From Chryseobacterium gilvum (lineage in GTDB: Bacteria > Bacteroidota > Bacteroidia > Flavobacteriales > Weeksellaceae), in assembly GCF_025628965.1 (NCBI RefSeq), contig NZ_JAOTEN010000001.1:992001-1056000 (forward strand): DNA of 64,000 nt, given 5' to 3'. Positions 54,063 to 62,581 of the stretch are shown here, piece by piece (position 1 is the first letter of the stretch; every line of letters starts with the position of its first letter). A program made the position numbers and the translations under genes. Below the pieces are notes generated by a model. The model was not told the DNA's origin. It made no database searches and saw only the letters and a list, made by a program, of their open reading frames with translations.

Positions 54063-54362
54063 ATGAGTGAAAAAGCAATTTACGTGTGCGCCAAATGGGA
54101 AGTACAGGAAGGGAAATTGGATGCAGTATTAACAATTTTAAAAGAAACTGCTCAAAAAAGTTCTGAAGAACAAGGAAATTCATTCTATAAAGTTCATCAG
54201 AGCCAAACCGATAAAAATACATTGATCTTATTTGAAGGATATGAAAATCAATCGGCGATAGAATTTCACCGCAATTCAGAGCATTACAAAAGTACAGTGG
54301 TGGATCAAATTATACCTTTACTGAAAAGCAGAGAAGTCATTCTTATGGATGAGATTATTTAA
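54063..54362 (+). CDS. Antibiotic biosynthesis monooxygenase (ABM)-domain protein
   Basis: The 99-residue protein is a single ABM domain: IYVCAKWEVQEGKLDAVLTILK, EQGNSFYKVHQSQTDKNTLI, LFEGYENQSAIEFHRNSEHY. It matches small quinol monooxygenases such as YgiN, which oxidise quinols without cofactor. It is 15 bp behind the DJ-1 gene, and together they look like a small response unit to reactive carbonyls or quinones. The catalytic histidine is probably the one in FHRNSEHY. Confidence 0.88.
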   Translation: MSEKAIYVCAKWEVQEGKLDAVLTILKETAQKSSEEQGNSFYKVHQSQTDKNTLILFEGYENQSAIEFHRNSEHYKSTVVDQIIPLLKSREVILMDEII

Positions 54363-54366
54363 TCAA

Positions 54367-54406
54367 AATTCCAGAAAACTTTGATTATTCAAAGTTTTCC
54401 GGAATT
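54367..54406. terminator. Bidirectional intrinsic terminator
   Basis: An 18-position stem with one mismatch (54367-54384 with 54389-54406) lies between the plus-strand ABM gene and the minus-strand tssF. Confidence 0.85.
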
Positions 54407-54424
54407 CTTATTTATCCTTTAAGA

Positions 54425-56308
54425 TCAATTTTCAAAAAAATCTATATCTTCATTACTGATCTTCACCATATATTCTATCCCGTCAATGGCTTTTGAAATA
54501 ATCTGGTTCCGGAGTACATTCGACATATTTTCCCAGTACGCCCTTCCGTAAAAGCTGTAGTTCTGCGGAATGATTTCCACTTCAACGGTTCTGATAAACC
54601 CTTCCTTCGGCTTATTGCTGATCATGGTTCCTCTTTTTACGCGAACTTCTTTCAACTCATCTTTGAGAATCATTCGGCAATAGCTTTTGACATCTTCAAG
54701 GGAAATAATCTTGTCTCTGGTCGTTAAAGCATATTTATACGCCTGAATGCTGTCGGTCCCTTTCTGTTCTTCAGCACCACCGATGGTTTCCGTAAGCAAA
54801 ACCATCGTCTGGGATCTTAACTGATTAGCCAGTTCGGTTCCGGGGCGCATATGATTGGCAAACGTGCAATGAGTGATCCAGAAAGAAGCATAGGTATGAT
54901 CTGTTTTTTCTACAGGCTCCATAATGACATAATTGAGTTCCTGTTTGATATTTCTTTTCGCATTATTCACTTTCTGCACCATCGATTTCATTTTGTCAGA
55001 CATTTCGCTGAGCATTCCTTTTACATTATCGCGGTTTAATAAAGAGAAAGCGGCGATCTCGTCCCGGGTCAATTCCAGAACATTAGAAATCATATCTACT
55101 GCATTTCGGTTGTTAAATCGTTCCATTCCGCCCTTTCTTACGGTATATAAACCCTTTTTAAGCTGATCTGAAGGGGTGAAAGGGATTTCTGTATATTTTC
55201 TTCCGTCGCCATCCTGCACTTCATCTACATACAGGAAATGTTCTCCTTCCTCTGTTGTTAAAGGGATATTATTTCCCATGATATCCAGACTGTATTCGGT
55301 TTTTTTCCAGCCTCTGTTATAAATGGGAAATGCGTTAAGCACAAAAGTGAAGTTGTCTAAAATTTCGGCAGAAAACTGGGGCGGAAACTCAAATGTAAGC
55401 CACAGGTATTTTTTCTCGCTGAGGTATTTTTCTATTTCTTCTCTACCATTTAAAAAGTCTAACTCTAAGGGTAATTTTCCGGTTTCCGAAAACAAATCTT
55501 TTGAAAGACCGGTAATCTCAATAAACTTTTGATTATAAATGCTCTTGATATCGTCTATAATTTTTGTCTGAATAGACTGCTCATGAAAAATCTGCTCATA
55601 CCCTTCTGCCTGTTCTTTTTTAAGATACGTTAATCCACCTCTTACCAATAAAGGAATTTTATTGGAGGTAACGGTAATAAATGGCAGCAGCTTATAAACA
55701 AAATCCAAATGTTCAAACGCAGGATTAGAACAGAATAAGCTCAGATATTTAGGGAAGTTTTCTTTATTGTACTGCGAAACATCAATTCCGATCGTCACCT
55801 TTCTGTAATCTTCCGGCCTCCCCTGAAATCTGGCAACCGGGATTTTATTCAGCCGGTCATCAATACTGTAACAGGTGTTTCCCACAAACATTACCGAAGT
55901 CTGTATTTTATTTGTTCTTATACTTCCAACAGGCGTAAAAGGAATATTCAGCTGCTTGTCAGATTCAGATTTTATGGTTGAATTCATCTGTTTCCGGAAG
56001 AAAAATTCGGTATGTTCCAAAAGTATTTCCGATGATTCATATGGTGATATAAAAGCAACGGCGTGTGCAGGAACAGGATGAGTGTAAATCGACGGAGTAA
56101 GAAGTTTGGCCAGTTTTTCTAAAATTCTGGCATTGACAGTCTGAATTTCGTTATTGGCTTTAAAAATTTCTGTGCTGAAAGCATCAATCAAAAGCTTCAC
56201 AAACGGATCGAGTGACTGCGGGCTTTTGAGACCCCATACTTTGGTCGCATTCTGCAGCATTCTTGCTTTTACTGATTCTTTGGAGTAAATATTCTGATCT
56301 ATATTCAT
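54425..56308 (-). CDS. tssF: Type VI secretion baseplate subunit TssF
   Basis: The 627-residue protein has the TssF/VasA N-terminus in its Bacteroidota form: an opening helix (NATKVWGLKSPQSLDPFVKL), then ILEKLAKLLTPSIYTHPVPAHAVA, where the PxP ... A segment is family-typical. The C-terminal region (LTTRDKIISLEDVKSYCRMI ... NKPKEGFIRTVEVEI) fits the baseplate wedge fold. TssF joins TssE, TssG and TssK in the baseplate. The gene follows tssE by 20 bp. The TssG-like gene and tssK are at 5.5-8.6 kb, about 46 kb away. Confidence 0.85.
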   Translation of the reverse strand: MNIDQNIYSKESVKARMLQNATKVWGLKSPQSLDPFVKLLIDAFSTEIFKANNEIQTVNARILEKLAKLLTPSIYTHPVPAHAVAFISPYESSEILLEHTEFFFRKQMNSTIKSESDKQLNIPFTPVGSIRTNKIQTSVMFVGNTCYSIDDRLNKIPVARFQGRPEDYRKVTIGIDVSQYNKENFPKYLSLFCSNPAFEHLDFVYKLLPFITVTSNKIPLLVRGGLTYLKKEQAEGYEQIFHEQSIQTKIIDDIKSIYNQKFIEITGLSKDLFSETGKLPLELDFLNGREEIEKYLSEKKYLWLTFEFPPQFSAEILDNFTFVLNAFPIYNRGWKKTEYSLDIMGNNIPLTTEEGEHFLYVDEVQDGDGRKYTEIPFTPSDQLKKGLYTVRKGGMERFNNRNAVDMISNVLELTRDEIAAFSLLNRDNVKGMLSEMSDKMKSMVQKVNNAKRNIKQELNYVIMEPVEKTDHTYASFWITHCTFANHMRPGTELANQLRSQTMVLLTETIGGAEEQKGTDSIQAYKYALTTRDKIISLEDVKSYCRMILKDELKEVRVKRGTMISNKPKEGFIRTVEVEIIPQNYSFYGRAYWENMSNVLRNQIISKAIDGIEYMVKISNEDIDFFEN

Positions 56309-56328
56309 ATATGTGATGGCAATAATTA

Positions 56329-56769
56329 TTAATCAATAGACATCGGACTTAAAAATAACTCCGTGGAAAAACTAAAACGCTCCCCGGTTTCTTCCAGTTT
56401 GGCATTGATGGCTATTTTCACTTTTTTTTTAACTTCCGTATGCTCTTTGGTGTCATAAGAATGCTCTACAAATTCTATATGGGCATCTATTTGAGGCTGA
56501 ATAATGCGGGGTTCAAATTCCTGAATCTGTCTTTTGAGGCTTTTAATGAAAACATTTTCCCAGACCGCAGAGGTAACGCCGTTGTCAAATTCCAGGTTCC
56601 AGACATCGTTTCCGTAATTCTCGTCGTATCTGTTTTCCCCTTTTTTAGTTGTTATCAGGAGCATAATATTATGGGCAATACTTTCTCCCGTGTCGCAGGT
56701 ATCAATACTTCCGCCTTCAGACATCAGGATAGACGGCACGAAAGGCATTCTGTAATTGGGTGTATCCAT
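56329..56769 (-). CDS. tssE: TssE-like (gp25) type VI secretion baseplate protein
   Basis: The 146-residue protein is a phage gp25-like domain. It shows SIAHNIMLLITTKKGENRYDENYGNDVW, the 'i...i...l.T..Ger....yG...' pattern of gp25/TssE, in an early segment. A final EETGERFSFSTELFL strand follows. TssE caps the sheath at the baseplate. It is 20 bp upstream of tssF on the same strand and may overlap its ribosome entry region. Upstream (56802-56815) lies ATTTCAAATGAAAT, an imperfect palindrome, but no exact -7 element. Confidence 0.76.
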   Translation of the reverse strand: MDTPNYRMPFVPSILMSEGGSIDTCDTGESIAHNIMLLITTKKGENRYDENYGNDVWNLEFDNGVTSAVWENVFIKSLKRQIQEFEPRIIQPQIDAHIEFVEHSYDTKEHTEVKKKVKIAINAKLEETGERFSFSTELFLSPMSID

Positions 56770-56879
56770 AGAATCTTTTCTATTTATATTTTGGTGGTGT
56801 CATTTCAAATGAAATACCAAATTACTCATTTTCGGGAATAATTCGGCATAGAAATTTAAAAATAAAACGGGTATTTCTT

Positions 56880-56965
56880 AGCCCCGATTGCAGCGGCATC
56901 CTTTTTCTGCTGTGGCCTAAAAAAGGATGGCGAAAAAGATACAGCGGAAAGCGGGAATAAGCTTC
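56880..56965. repeat. AGCCCCGAT-type intergenic hairpin repeat
   Basis: This 86-bp element starts AGCCCCGATTGCAGCGG and ends CAGCGGAAAGCGGGAATAAG. It encloses a 10-bp perfect stem (CATCCTTTTT 56897-56906 with AAAAAGGATG 56920-56929). From memory, very similar elements recur in Flavobacterium and Chryseobacterium intergenic regions. It lies between the tssE promoter region and the APC permease stop. One copy is seen here. Confidence 0.65.
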
Positions 56966-56976
56966 TTAAAAAAAAA

Positions 56977-58389
56977 TTATGAATCTGTATTTTTACGATT
57001 GATGAAATAGTAAACGGGAAGTCCGAGCAATACGATCAAAAATCCCGGCCAAGTGTATTGCTGCTTGTAAATTAAAAGCAGAACACAGAAAACAGTTCCA
57101 ATCAGTAAATAAATAATTGGTGTTACAGGATAGAGCCATGTTTTGTAAGGCCTTTCGAGGTCGGGCTGTTTTATTCTTAAATAAATCACTCCGAAAACGG
57201 TAATCATATAAAATAGAACAATAACAAAGGAAATCATATCTAAAAGATTCCCATACTGTCCGCTGAGACATAATACGGAAGCCCAGATTCCCTGCATCCA
57301 TAACGCATTGGAAGGAACGTCATTTTTGTTGTTTTTAACAGCAGATGTAAAGAACAGTCCGTCTTTTGCCATGGTCTGGAACACTCTCGCTCCGGCCAGA
57401 ATCAAACCATTATCACATCCGAAGGTTGAAACCATAACCAAAACTGCAATAATAACTGTACCCGCACTTCCGAAGATATTCTGAGAAGCCGCGACGGCAA
57501 CTCTATCATTGGCTGCAAATGCAATAGACTCGCGGTCTAACGCATTTAAGTAGACAAAGTTGACGGCAATATATAAAATCATGACTGCCGAAGTTCCCAA
57601 AATCATTGCCTTCACTACATTTTTCTTCGGGTTTTCTATTTCACCGGACATAAAAGTAACACTCTCCCATGCTACAGAGCTAAAAACAGAACCTACCATT
57701 GCGGCCGCGATACCACCCATTAAAGTCATGCCACCGATGGATTCCCAACCTGTTTTCAGAAAATTACCGTTTGCATCTTTATCAATATTATTAAATGATT
57801 CATAATTAAGATTAAAATTTTCTGCCAGATGAGAAACATCTACCAAGATAAAACCTGCAGCAATAAGACCCAATAATGCCAGAATTTTTGATCCTGTAAA
57901 AACATTCTGCAGCAGTTTGCCGCTTTCAACGCCTCTTGTATTGATATAGGTAAGCAAAAGGATAACTGCAATGGCTAAAATCTGAATCCAGGTGATCTGG
58001 AATTCTCCGCTCTGAAAAAGCGGGTCCGCATTATTTAAAGCCGGAAAAAGATACGCTGTAAATTTGCCAAATGCCATGGCTACCGCGGCGATCGTTCCGG
58101 TTTGGATGACCGTAAATAATCCCCATCCGTATAAAAAACCCATTCTTTTACCGAAGATTTCGGTAAGATAGGTGTATTGTCCGCCTGCTTTAGGGAATAA
58201 TGCAGAAAGCTCACCATAACTTATGGCTGCTGCAACCGTCATGATTCCGGTGATGATCCATACGACGATCATCCAATATCCTGAACCGAGATTCCGCATC
58301 ATATCGGCGCTTACAATAAAAATTCCGCTTCCGATCATTGATCCCATGACCAACATGGTGGCGTCCCAGAGTTTTAGTTTTTTGTGCAT
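56977..58389 (-). CDS. APC-family amino acid permease
   Basis: The 470-residue protein has twelve predicted membrane helices. The first half begins LWDATMLVMGSMIGSGIFIVSADM, the glycine-rich break in helix 1 that binds substrate in the amino acid/polyamine/organocation family. Later segments AFNPLFAL-like are replaced by YLTEIFGKRMGFLYGWGLFTV. The final helix is RIKQPDLERPYKTWLYPVTP. It probably takes up an amino acid; which one is unknown. It has its own exact -7 element at 58406-58413 and no partner gene downstream. Confidence 0.9.
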   Translation of the reverse strand: MHKKLKLWDATMLVMGSMIGSGIFIVSADMMRNLGSGYWMIVVWIITGIMTVAAAISYGELSALFPKAGGQYTYLTEIFGKRMGFLYGWGLFTVIQTGTIAAVAMAFGKFTAYLFPALNNADPLFQSGEFQITWIQILAIAVILLLTYINTRGVESGKLLQNVFTGSKILALLGLIAAGFILVDVSHLAENFNLNYESFNNIDKDANGNFLKTGWESIGGMTLMGGIAAAMVGSVFSSVAWESVTFMSGEIENPKKNVVKAMILGTSAVMILYIAVNFVYLNALDRESIAFAANDRVAVAASQNIFGSAGTVIIAVLVMVSTFGCDNGLILAGARVFQTMAKDGLFFTSAVKNNKNDVPSNALWMQGIWASVLCLSGQYGNLLDMISFVIVLFYMITVFGVIYLRIKQPDLERPYKTWLYPVTPIIYLLIGTVFCVLLLIYKQQYTWPGFLIVLLGLPVYYFINRKNTDS

Positions 58390-58405
58390 ATCAAAATTAT
58401 TCTCT

Positions 58406-58413
58406 CAAATATA
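58406..58413 (-). promoter_or_regulatory. -7 promoter element of the APC permease gene
   Basis: On the minus strand TATATTTG is an exact TAnnTTTG match 16 bp before the ATG. Confidence 0.65.
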
Positions 58414-58505
58414 AATAAATAACCTGTTGATTGCTGAATTTTGTTTTAGGCAGTAAGTCTACTATTTTATTATGTATTATTAAATCTCAATTCAAATATT
58501 ATCAT

Positions 58506-58513
58506 TAATTTTG
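58506..58513 (+). promoter_or_regulatory. -7 promoter element of the DUF4920 gene
   Basis: TAATTTTG is an exact TAnnTTTG match 16 bp before the ATG at 58530. Confidence 0.65.
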
Positions 58514-58529
58514 AAAAAAATATTAAAAA

Positions 58530-59039
58530 ATGAAATTAAAGACCATTTTACTTTTATTATCAGTAAGTCTTTCGACTTTGGCATTTTCACAGGAAACGAA
58601 AATGACGGGTCCACCAGCAGGAAAAGCTATTGTTGGTGATACCTATGGTTCGCCGGTTCCGGCATCAGCAGAATCTAAAGCAATCAGTGTAGAAAAGCTC
58701 GGAAAAAAACTGAAAAAAGACAATAAAAAAGTTGAAAACGTAGCGATCAAAGGAAAAGTGACTGACGTTTGTGATAAAAAAGGATGTTGGTTAACCATTC
58801 AGACTGAAGACAATTCCCAGTTTTTCGTAAAAATGAAAGATTACGGATTCTTCGTTCCTACCGCATTGAAAGGTAAAAACGTAGTTTTGGAAGGTACTGC
58901 CGAAAGAAAAGTGATTTCTGTAGATGAGCAGAAACATTATGCTGAAGATGCTAAAAAGCCACAGTCGGAAATCGATGCCATCACTCAGCCTAAAGAAGAA
59001 ATCAGATTCGTAGCCAACGGAATCAAAGTGGTTAAATAA
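58530..59039 (+). CDS. Secreted DUF4920-domain protein
   Basis: The 169-residue protein has a signal peptide ending AFSQ. The DUF4920 domain shows the IKGKVTDVCDKKGCWLTIQ core, in which the two cysteines (VC..KGC) are almost invariant, and the later FVPTALKGKNVVLEGTAERK. The fold is a small OB-like barrel; the cysteines might bind metal or form a disulfide. No function is known. It is monocistronic with its own promoter and terminator. Confidence 0.88.
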   Translation: MKLKTILLLLSVSLSTLAFSQETKMTGPPAGKAIVGDTYGSPVPASAESKAISVEKLGKKLKKDNKKVENVAIKGKVTDVCDKKGCWLTIQTEDNSQFFVKMKDYGFFVPTALKGKNVVLEGTAERKVISVDEQKHYAEDAKKPQSEIDAITQPKEEIRFVANGIKVVK

Positions 59040-59053
59040 ATAATTACAATATC

Positions 59054-59087
59054 AAAAAAAAGCGAAACCAATGGTTTCGCTTTTTTT
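59054..59087. terminator. Bidirectional intrinsic terminator
   Basis: A 15-bp stem (59055-59069 with 59073-59087) lies between convergent genes. The stem is A-rich on the left and T-rich on the right. The right arm touches the carboxypeptidase stop. Confidence 0.88.
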
Positions 59088-60195
59088 ATTCTTCTATCTT
59101 AAAATTAACTTCTGCATCCAGCTTAGGATATTTAGAGTCGCTGATGTATTTTTTTCCTGTACAGTCAATCTCTAACCAGCCCTTTTTCTTTTTGACATCT
59201 CCTGCTTCCATTACAAAAGGAATGAATGAAATTTCATCTTTTCCTTCTTCAATTACTTCTCGGTATTGTACAGCAATATCCAAAATGCATTCGTGATCCG
59301 TATTTAGTTTTACATTCCTGTAAATGATATCGTAATGCGTTTCCTGATTTTCCGGAATTTCAAAATATGTTTCCCATCCGTCAATATCAGAATTCAACTT
59401 ACTCATAGCCTCAAGAGCATAATATAAAGCAATTGTATAATATTTTCTGGTTTCCGTTCTTTTATAATCGTTAATAAAATGTCCGCCTTCAAATAAAATA
59501 GTCGGCATCCCTGCTTTAATAAAATTATCTCCGGTAGAAGTGGGATAAAACTCATCGGTATATCTTCCGATCTGATTGGGGATTAATTCTTTTAAATGAT
59601 TGTAAACATCAGCAATGACAGCCATACATTTTTTCCTGTTTTCTGTAATAGTGCGTTCTTCACTCTCTGAAGGTGCCAAAAAGGAAAGTGTAGCCGGATG
59701 TATACCGTCGGTTGTAAAAATGGTACGCTGCTCATGTAAATTAAGTGCATAATCGTATTTTATAGCGGCCGCAAGATTTTTAAGAAGTTTTATCTCTTTA
59801 CTGGCTTCATTATGAAAATCCCTGTTTAAATCTATCTGAGAAGCATTGAGCCTTGTCCATTTTTCTGACCCGTCAGGATTTAACATAAAAATAAAATCTA
59901 AGCTAATCCTGCTAAATAACTCATTTTTAATTTCCGGCAAACGATTAATCGTTGTCATAAAATCGAGCATTGCATGCGTGGCATTGGATTCGTTTCCGTG
60001 CATTTGTGACCAAGCCAGAATTTTAATATTTCCTGTTCCTATTCTTAATTTATAAATAGGTTTCTCTAAATACGACTTTCCAATTTCCTGAATGTAACTG
60101 CTCAGATTTCTCTGTAGGTAAAAAAATAATTTTTCCGGAGAAATATAACGGTTTGGGAAATTTGGGTTTTGTTGATAATTCTTTTCAAAATTCAT
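59086..60195 (-). CDS. M14-family zinc carboxypeptidase
   Basis: The 369-residue protein is a cytoplasmic or released M14 peptidase. Zinc ligands are in SQMHGNESNATH (HxxE) and YALNLHEQ, the substrate arginine is in WTRLNASQIDLNRDFH, and the catalytic glutamate in TILFEGGHF. No signal peptide is visible. I choose the ATG at 60193-60195; the longer start at 60219 falls inside an exact promoter -7 element (60217-60224). It removes C-terminal amino acids from peptides, but its specificity is not known. Confidence 0.9.
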   Translation of the reverse strand: MNFEKNYQQNPNFPNRYISPEKLFFYLQRNLSSYIQEIGKSYLEKPIYKLRIGTGNIKILAWSQMHGNESNATHAMLDFMTTINRLPEIKNELFSRISLDFIFMLNPDGSEKWTRLNASQIDLNRDFHNEASKEIKLLKNLAAAIKYDYALNLHEQRTIFTTDGIHPATLSFLAPSESEERTITENRKKCMAVIADVYNHLKELIPNQIGRYTDEFYPTSTGDNFIKAGMPTILFEGGHFINDYKRTETRKYYTIALYYALEAMSKLNSDIDGWETYFEIPENQETHYDIIYRNVKLNTDHECILDIAVQYREVIEEGKDEISFIPFVMEAGDVKKKKGWLEIDCTGKKYISDSKYPKLDAEVNFKIEE

Positions 60196-60216
60196 GTATG
60201 TATAATTTACAAGAGT

Positions 60217-60224
60217 CAAAAATA
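60217..60224 (-). promoter_or_regulatory. -7 promoter element of the carboxypeptidase gene
   Basis: On the minus strand TATTTTTG is an exact TAnnTTTG match 21 bp before the ATG at 60195. TTTG at 60240-60243 lies 15 bp upstream, slightly short for -33. Confidence 0.65.
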
Positions 60225-60744
60225 ATCAATTTTATAGAACAAATTGTTAATTAACAGTTGTAAAATCGTTAAACACAGCGCTTTGTCATAATGTCTGTTG
60301 ATAAAATTGTGGATTGATAAATTAATAATCTAAAACTATTATTTAACTGTTTTTCAGTTGATTATAAATCTTAATTAAACTTATTTAATAACTATACTTT
60401 AAGTGTCTAATTGTGTAAAAAACTGTAAATGAGTGTTATTATATTAAACGCGTATATTGTGCAAAACCTAATTCTTTTTTGAATAGTAAACAAATGTAAA
60501 TTACTTAAAAAAATAAATGTTAGGTTAATTATTTAATTAAATTGAGGGCTAATTCTCAAAGTAGTTTATATTATAAACATAACCCACTATTATACAGATA
60601 CTTGAATTCTACTCTACCCTATAGTATTATTTTATGTCATATTGGTAGTATGTAAAGACCAAAACTGCATTACAACAATGATAATAATATCTGCATTTAT
60701 TGGAATATAAACATCTGTCTATCAAAGCATTATTTTAATTTACT

Positions 60745-60821
60745 TTTGTATATTGATTGTGAAAATTACTTGACATTTGTATATCGACAATTTAAATTTT
60801 ATTTTTACATTTGTAAATAGA
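60745..60821 (+). promoter_or_regulatory. Promoter and three repeated sites before the HTH regulator
   Basis: The -7 element TACATTTG (60806-60813) is exact. Three related sites run in the same direction: TTTGTATATTGA (60745-60756), TTTGTATATCGA (60776-60787) and TTTGTAAATAGA (60810-60821). They are 31 and 34 bp apart; the third overlaps the -7 element. They could be operators for the regulator encoded just downstream. Confidence 0.5.
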
Positions 60822-60831
60822 ATTTTTTATT

Positions 60832-61365
60832 ATGAGTCTCAATGAAAGAATCGCAAAAGTGATCGGGTACTCCGGTTTTACTGCTTCAGAATTTGCAGAT
60901 GAAATTGATGTGCAACGCTCTTCTGTTTCACATATAACTTCTGGAAGAAATAAACCGTCTTTAGAATTTATTATAAAAATAAAATCTCGGTTCCCGGAAA
61001 TTTTATGGGATTGGTTGGTAAACGGTGAAGGAGAAATGTTAAAGTCTGAACTTCCGCATGAAAGCGAAGAGATTGAAAATATTGAAGAAAAAACAAAACC
61101 GACCTCAATTCCTGATCTTTTCACGATGATGAATACGGATGAAGATTTTGGAATGGAAGAAGCAAAAGAAGAAACTAGAAAAAATAATTCTCCAGAATCT
61201 AATATAACCAAACCCAATATTGAAAATCAGAAAATATCCGATTCTCAGCCATTAGAGCATTTAAATAATTTTGCTTTAAACCCATCTTCTGAAAATCAAA
61301 ATCATAAAATAAAAAGAATTGTTTTTTTCTACGAGAACGGTACATTTGAAAGTTTTGAGCCATAA
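60832..61365 (+). CDS. XRE-type helix-turn-helix regulator
   Basis: The 177-residue protein has an N-terminal helix-turn-helix (about 1-65: SGFTASEFADEIDVQRSSVSHI, then TSGRNKPSLEFIIKI) followed by WDWLVNGEGEMLK, the standard pattern of a small family in flavobacteria. The middle (about 75-160) is a long acidic, Ser/Asn/Gln-rich and probably disordered linker. A terminal IKRIVFFYENGTFESF strand is probably a partner-binding element. It is not next to phage genes. The upstream triple repeat suggests autoregulation. The effector is unknown. Confidence 0.82.
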   Translation: MSLNERIAKVIGYSGFTASEFADEIDVQRSSVSHITSGRNKPSLEFIIKIKSRFPEILWDWLVNGEGEMLKSELPHESEEIENIEEKTKPTSIPDLFTMMNTDEDFGMEEAKEETRKNNSPESNITKPNIENQKISDSQPLEHLNNFALNPSSENQNHKIKRIVFFYENGTFESFEP

Positions 61366-61369
61366 AAAA

Positions 61370-61391
61370 CCTGATCAAAAAATTGATCAGG
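61370..61391. terminator. Intrinsic terminator between convergent genes
   Basis: A 9-bp stem (61370-61378 with 61383-61391) separates the HTH gene from the T9SS cargo gene. The left flank is A-rich, giving a T-run on the minus strand. Confidence 0.8.
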
Positions 61392-61419
61392 CAAAAATAA
61401 ATTTTGAAGAAGAAAAAAA

Positions 61420-62442
61420 TTACTGTTTTAAAAGTTTTGTGATTTTAGTTAACCCATCACTTTTTATGACTAAAATATAATTTCCTTTCGGAAGATCTGA
61501 AACCTGATATTCGTCTGCACCTTTCATTGTTCTTACCAGTTTCCCCGAAGCATCCATAATATCTACCGTGCTGATTTTAATTTTCTCAGGATTGCTGATT
61601 TTAAATGTTTCTTTTACAGGATTAGGATAAACCTGGATTCTGTTATCATATTGCATTACCTCATCAGTTCCTAAGCTTGTTGAAGTGAATGTAATAATAA
61701 AAGGCATATCAACAGTGTAATCAGGAGCTGTTGTTGGATTTCCATCGTCAATTAATGAGGTCCATGTAGTTGGAACAACCGCATTGTATTGTTTTGCATT
61801 AAAAGTAGCAAGCCCTCTCGTTCCCGGAATGGTTACCGGAGGTAAAAATCCACCATTTGCCGGTGTTGCATTCTGCAGTTGGTATTTTATCCAATAGGTT
61901 CCCGGATTTAAAGAAACAACAGTGTTTGCTCTTACTCTCCATATTTTTCTGGTTGTTCCCGGAGGGCTAACTGTAGAAGGTACCGCACTGTTAAAAATTC
62001 TGTACATATTAGAATCTGCGCCTGAAGCATACCGATTCGTCGTATCATCTCCGAAAACGCTTACTGCACCTGCAACAGAAGGATCTGAGCTGTAAATATT
62101 AACTCTTGCTGTTGTAAAAGGATTGGTTACTCCTGCATACCCAGTCTGATACGCAAAAAAGTCAATTGATGAAATTTGCCATGACGCTCCCGGAGGTATT
62201 GTAAAATCATCTGCTAAAAACAAGTTTGAAGTCGCACTGATAAACAATCCGCCAAGTCCTGCAGTGGTATTTGATTCTGTAGTGTTTCCTGTATTGTTCT
62301 GAGCTTCAGACCAGGTATATCCTGTAGGAGCAGCTGTTCCTACATTCGCTGTTGCACCGGTGCTTAATCCTCCATTGCTGTAGGTTTGAGCCATGGTAAA
62401 GTTTGCCGATAAAATGATAGCAAAAAATAATTTTTTATTCAT
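61420..62442 (-). CDS. Secreted protein with T9SS type A sorting domain
   Basis: The 340-residue protein has a signal peptide (ending TMAQ) and an Asn/Thr/Ser/Gly-rich central domain (about 20-255) without a recognised family. A C-terminal type A sorting domain of about 75 residues follows (IQVYPNPVKETFKI, DASGKLVRTMKG, LPKGNYILVI, ending KLLKQ). The tail sends it through the type IX secretion system, after which it is cut and usually attached to the cell surface. The central region reads like a beta-sandwich adhesin. It is monocistronic. The presence of this tail implies a T9SS elsewhere in the genome. Confidence 0.9.
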   Translation of the reverse strand: MNKKLFFAIILSANFTMAQTYSNGGLSTGATANVGTAAPTGYTWSEAQNNTGNTTESNTTAGLGGLFISATSNLFLADDFTIPPGASWQISSIDFFAYQTGYAGVTNPFTTARVNIYSSDPSVAGAVSVFGDDTTNRYASGADSNMYRIFNSAVPSTVSPPGTTRKIWRVRANTVVSLNPGTYWIKYQLQNATPANGGFLPPVTIPGTRGLATFNAKQYNAVVPTTWTSLIDDGNPTTAPDYTVDMPFIITFTSTSLGTDEVMQYDNRIQVYPNPVKETFKISNPEKIKISTVDIMDASGKLVRTMKGADEYQVSDLPKGNYILVIKSDGLTKITKLLKQ

Positions 62443-62581
62443 ATTAAATTTTTAAGTGTTCAACGAATTTAAAAAAATATTATTGAATTATCAAAATAAA
62501 ATTTCAAATATTGTAGAATTATTATCTAAATTATTGTATCATGAAACTAATAAATAATTTAGATAATTTAAAGAGATAAAA

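Larger units (their letters stand above)
60196..60831. other. AT-rich intergenic region, 636 bp
   Basis: This is the longest gap in the window. It holds the carboxypeptidase promoter at its left end and the HTH-regulator promoter with repeated TTTGTATAT-type sites at its right end (60745-60821). Between them I see no frame of useful length, no tRNA and no strong hairpin. One TGTGTAAAA (60413-60421) matches a loose DnaA-box form, but no cluster exists. Confidence 0.5.

Noticed and set aside
56802..56815. ATTTCAAATGAAAT palindrome upstream of tssE as the counterpart of the operator near 8730
   Set aside because: Its sequence differs from the 8730-8753 palindrome and it is not placed on an exact promoter, so a common regulator site is not supported.
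60220..60744. Possible replication origin in the AT-rich gap
   Set aside because: Only one loose DnaA-box match (TGTGTAAAA, 60413-60421) and a near match around 60297 are seen, with no cluster, no dnaA or dnaN nearby and no visible unwinding repeats. A genome-wide GC-skew plot would decide.
60832..61365. HTH protein as a prophage repressor
   Set aside because: No integrase, structural phage gene or attachment site is nearby, and the flanking genes are ordinary chromosomal ones.
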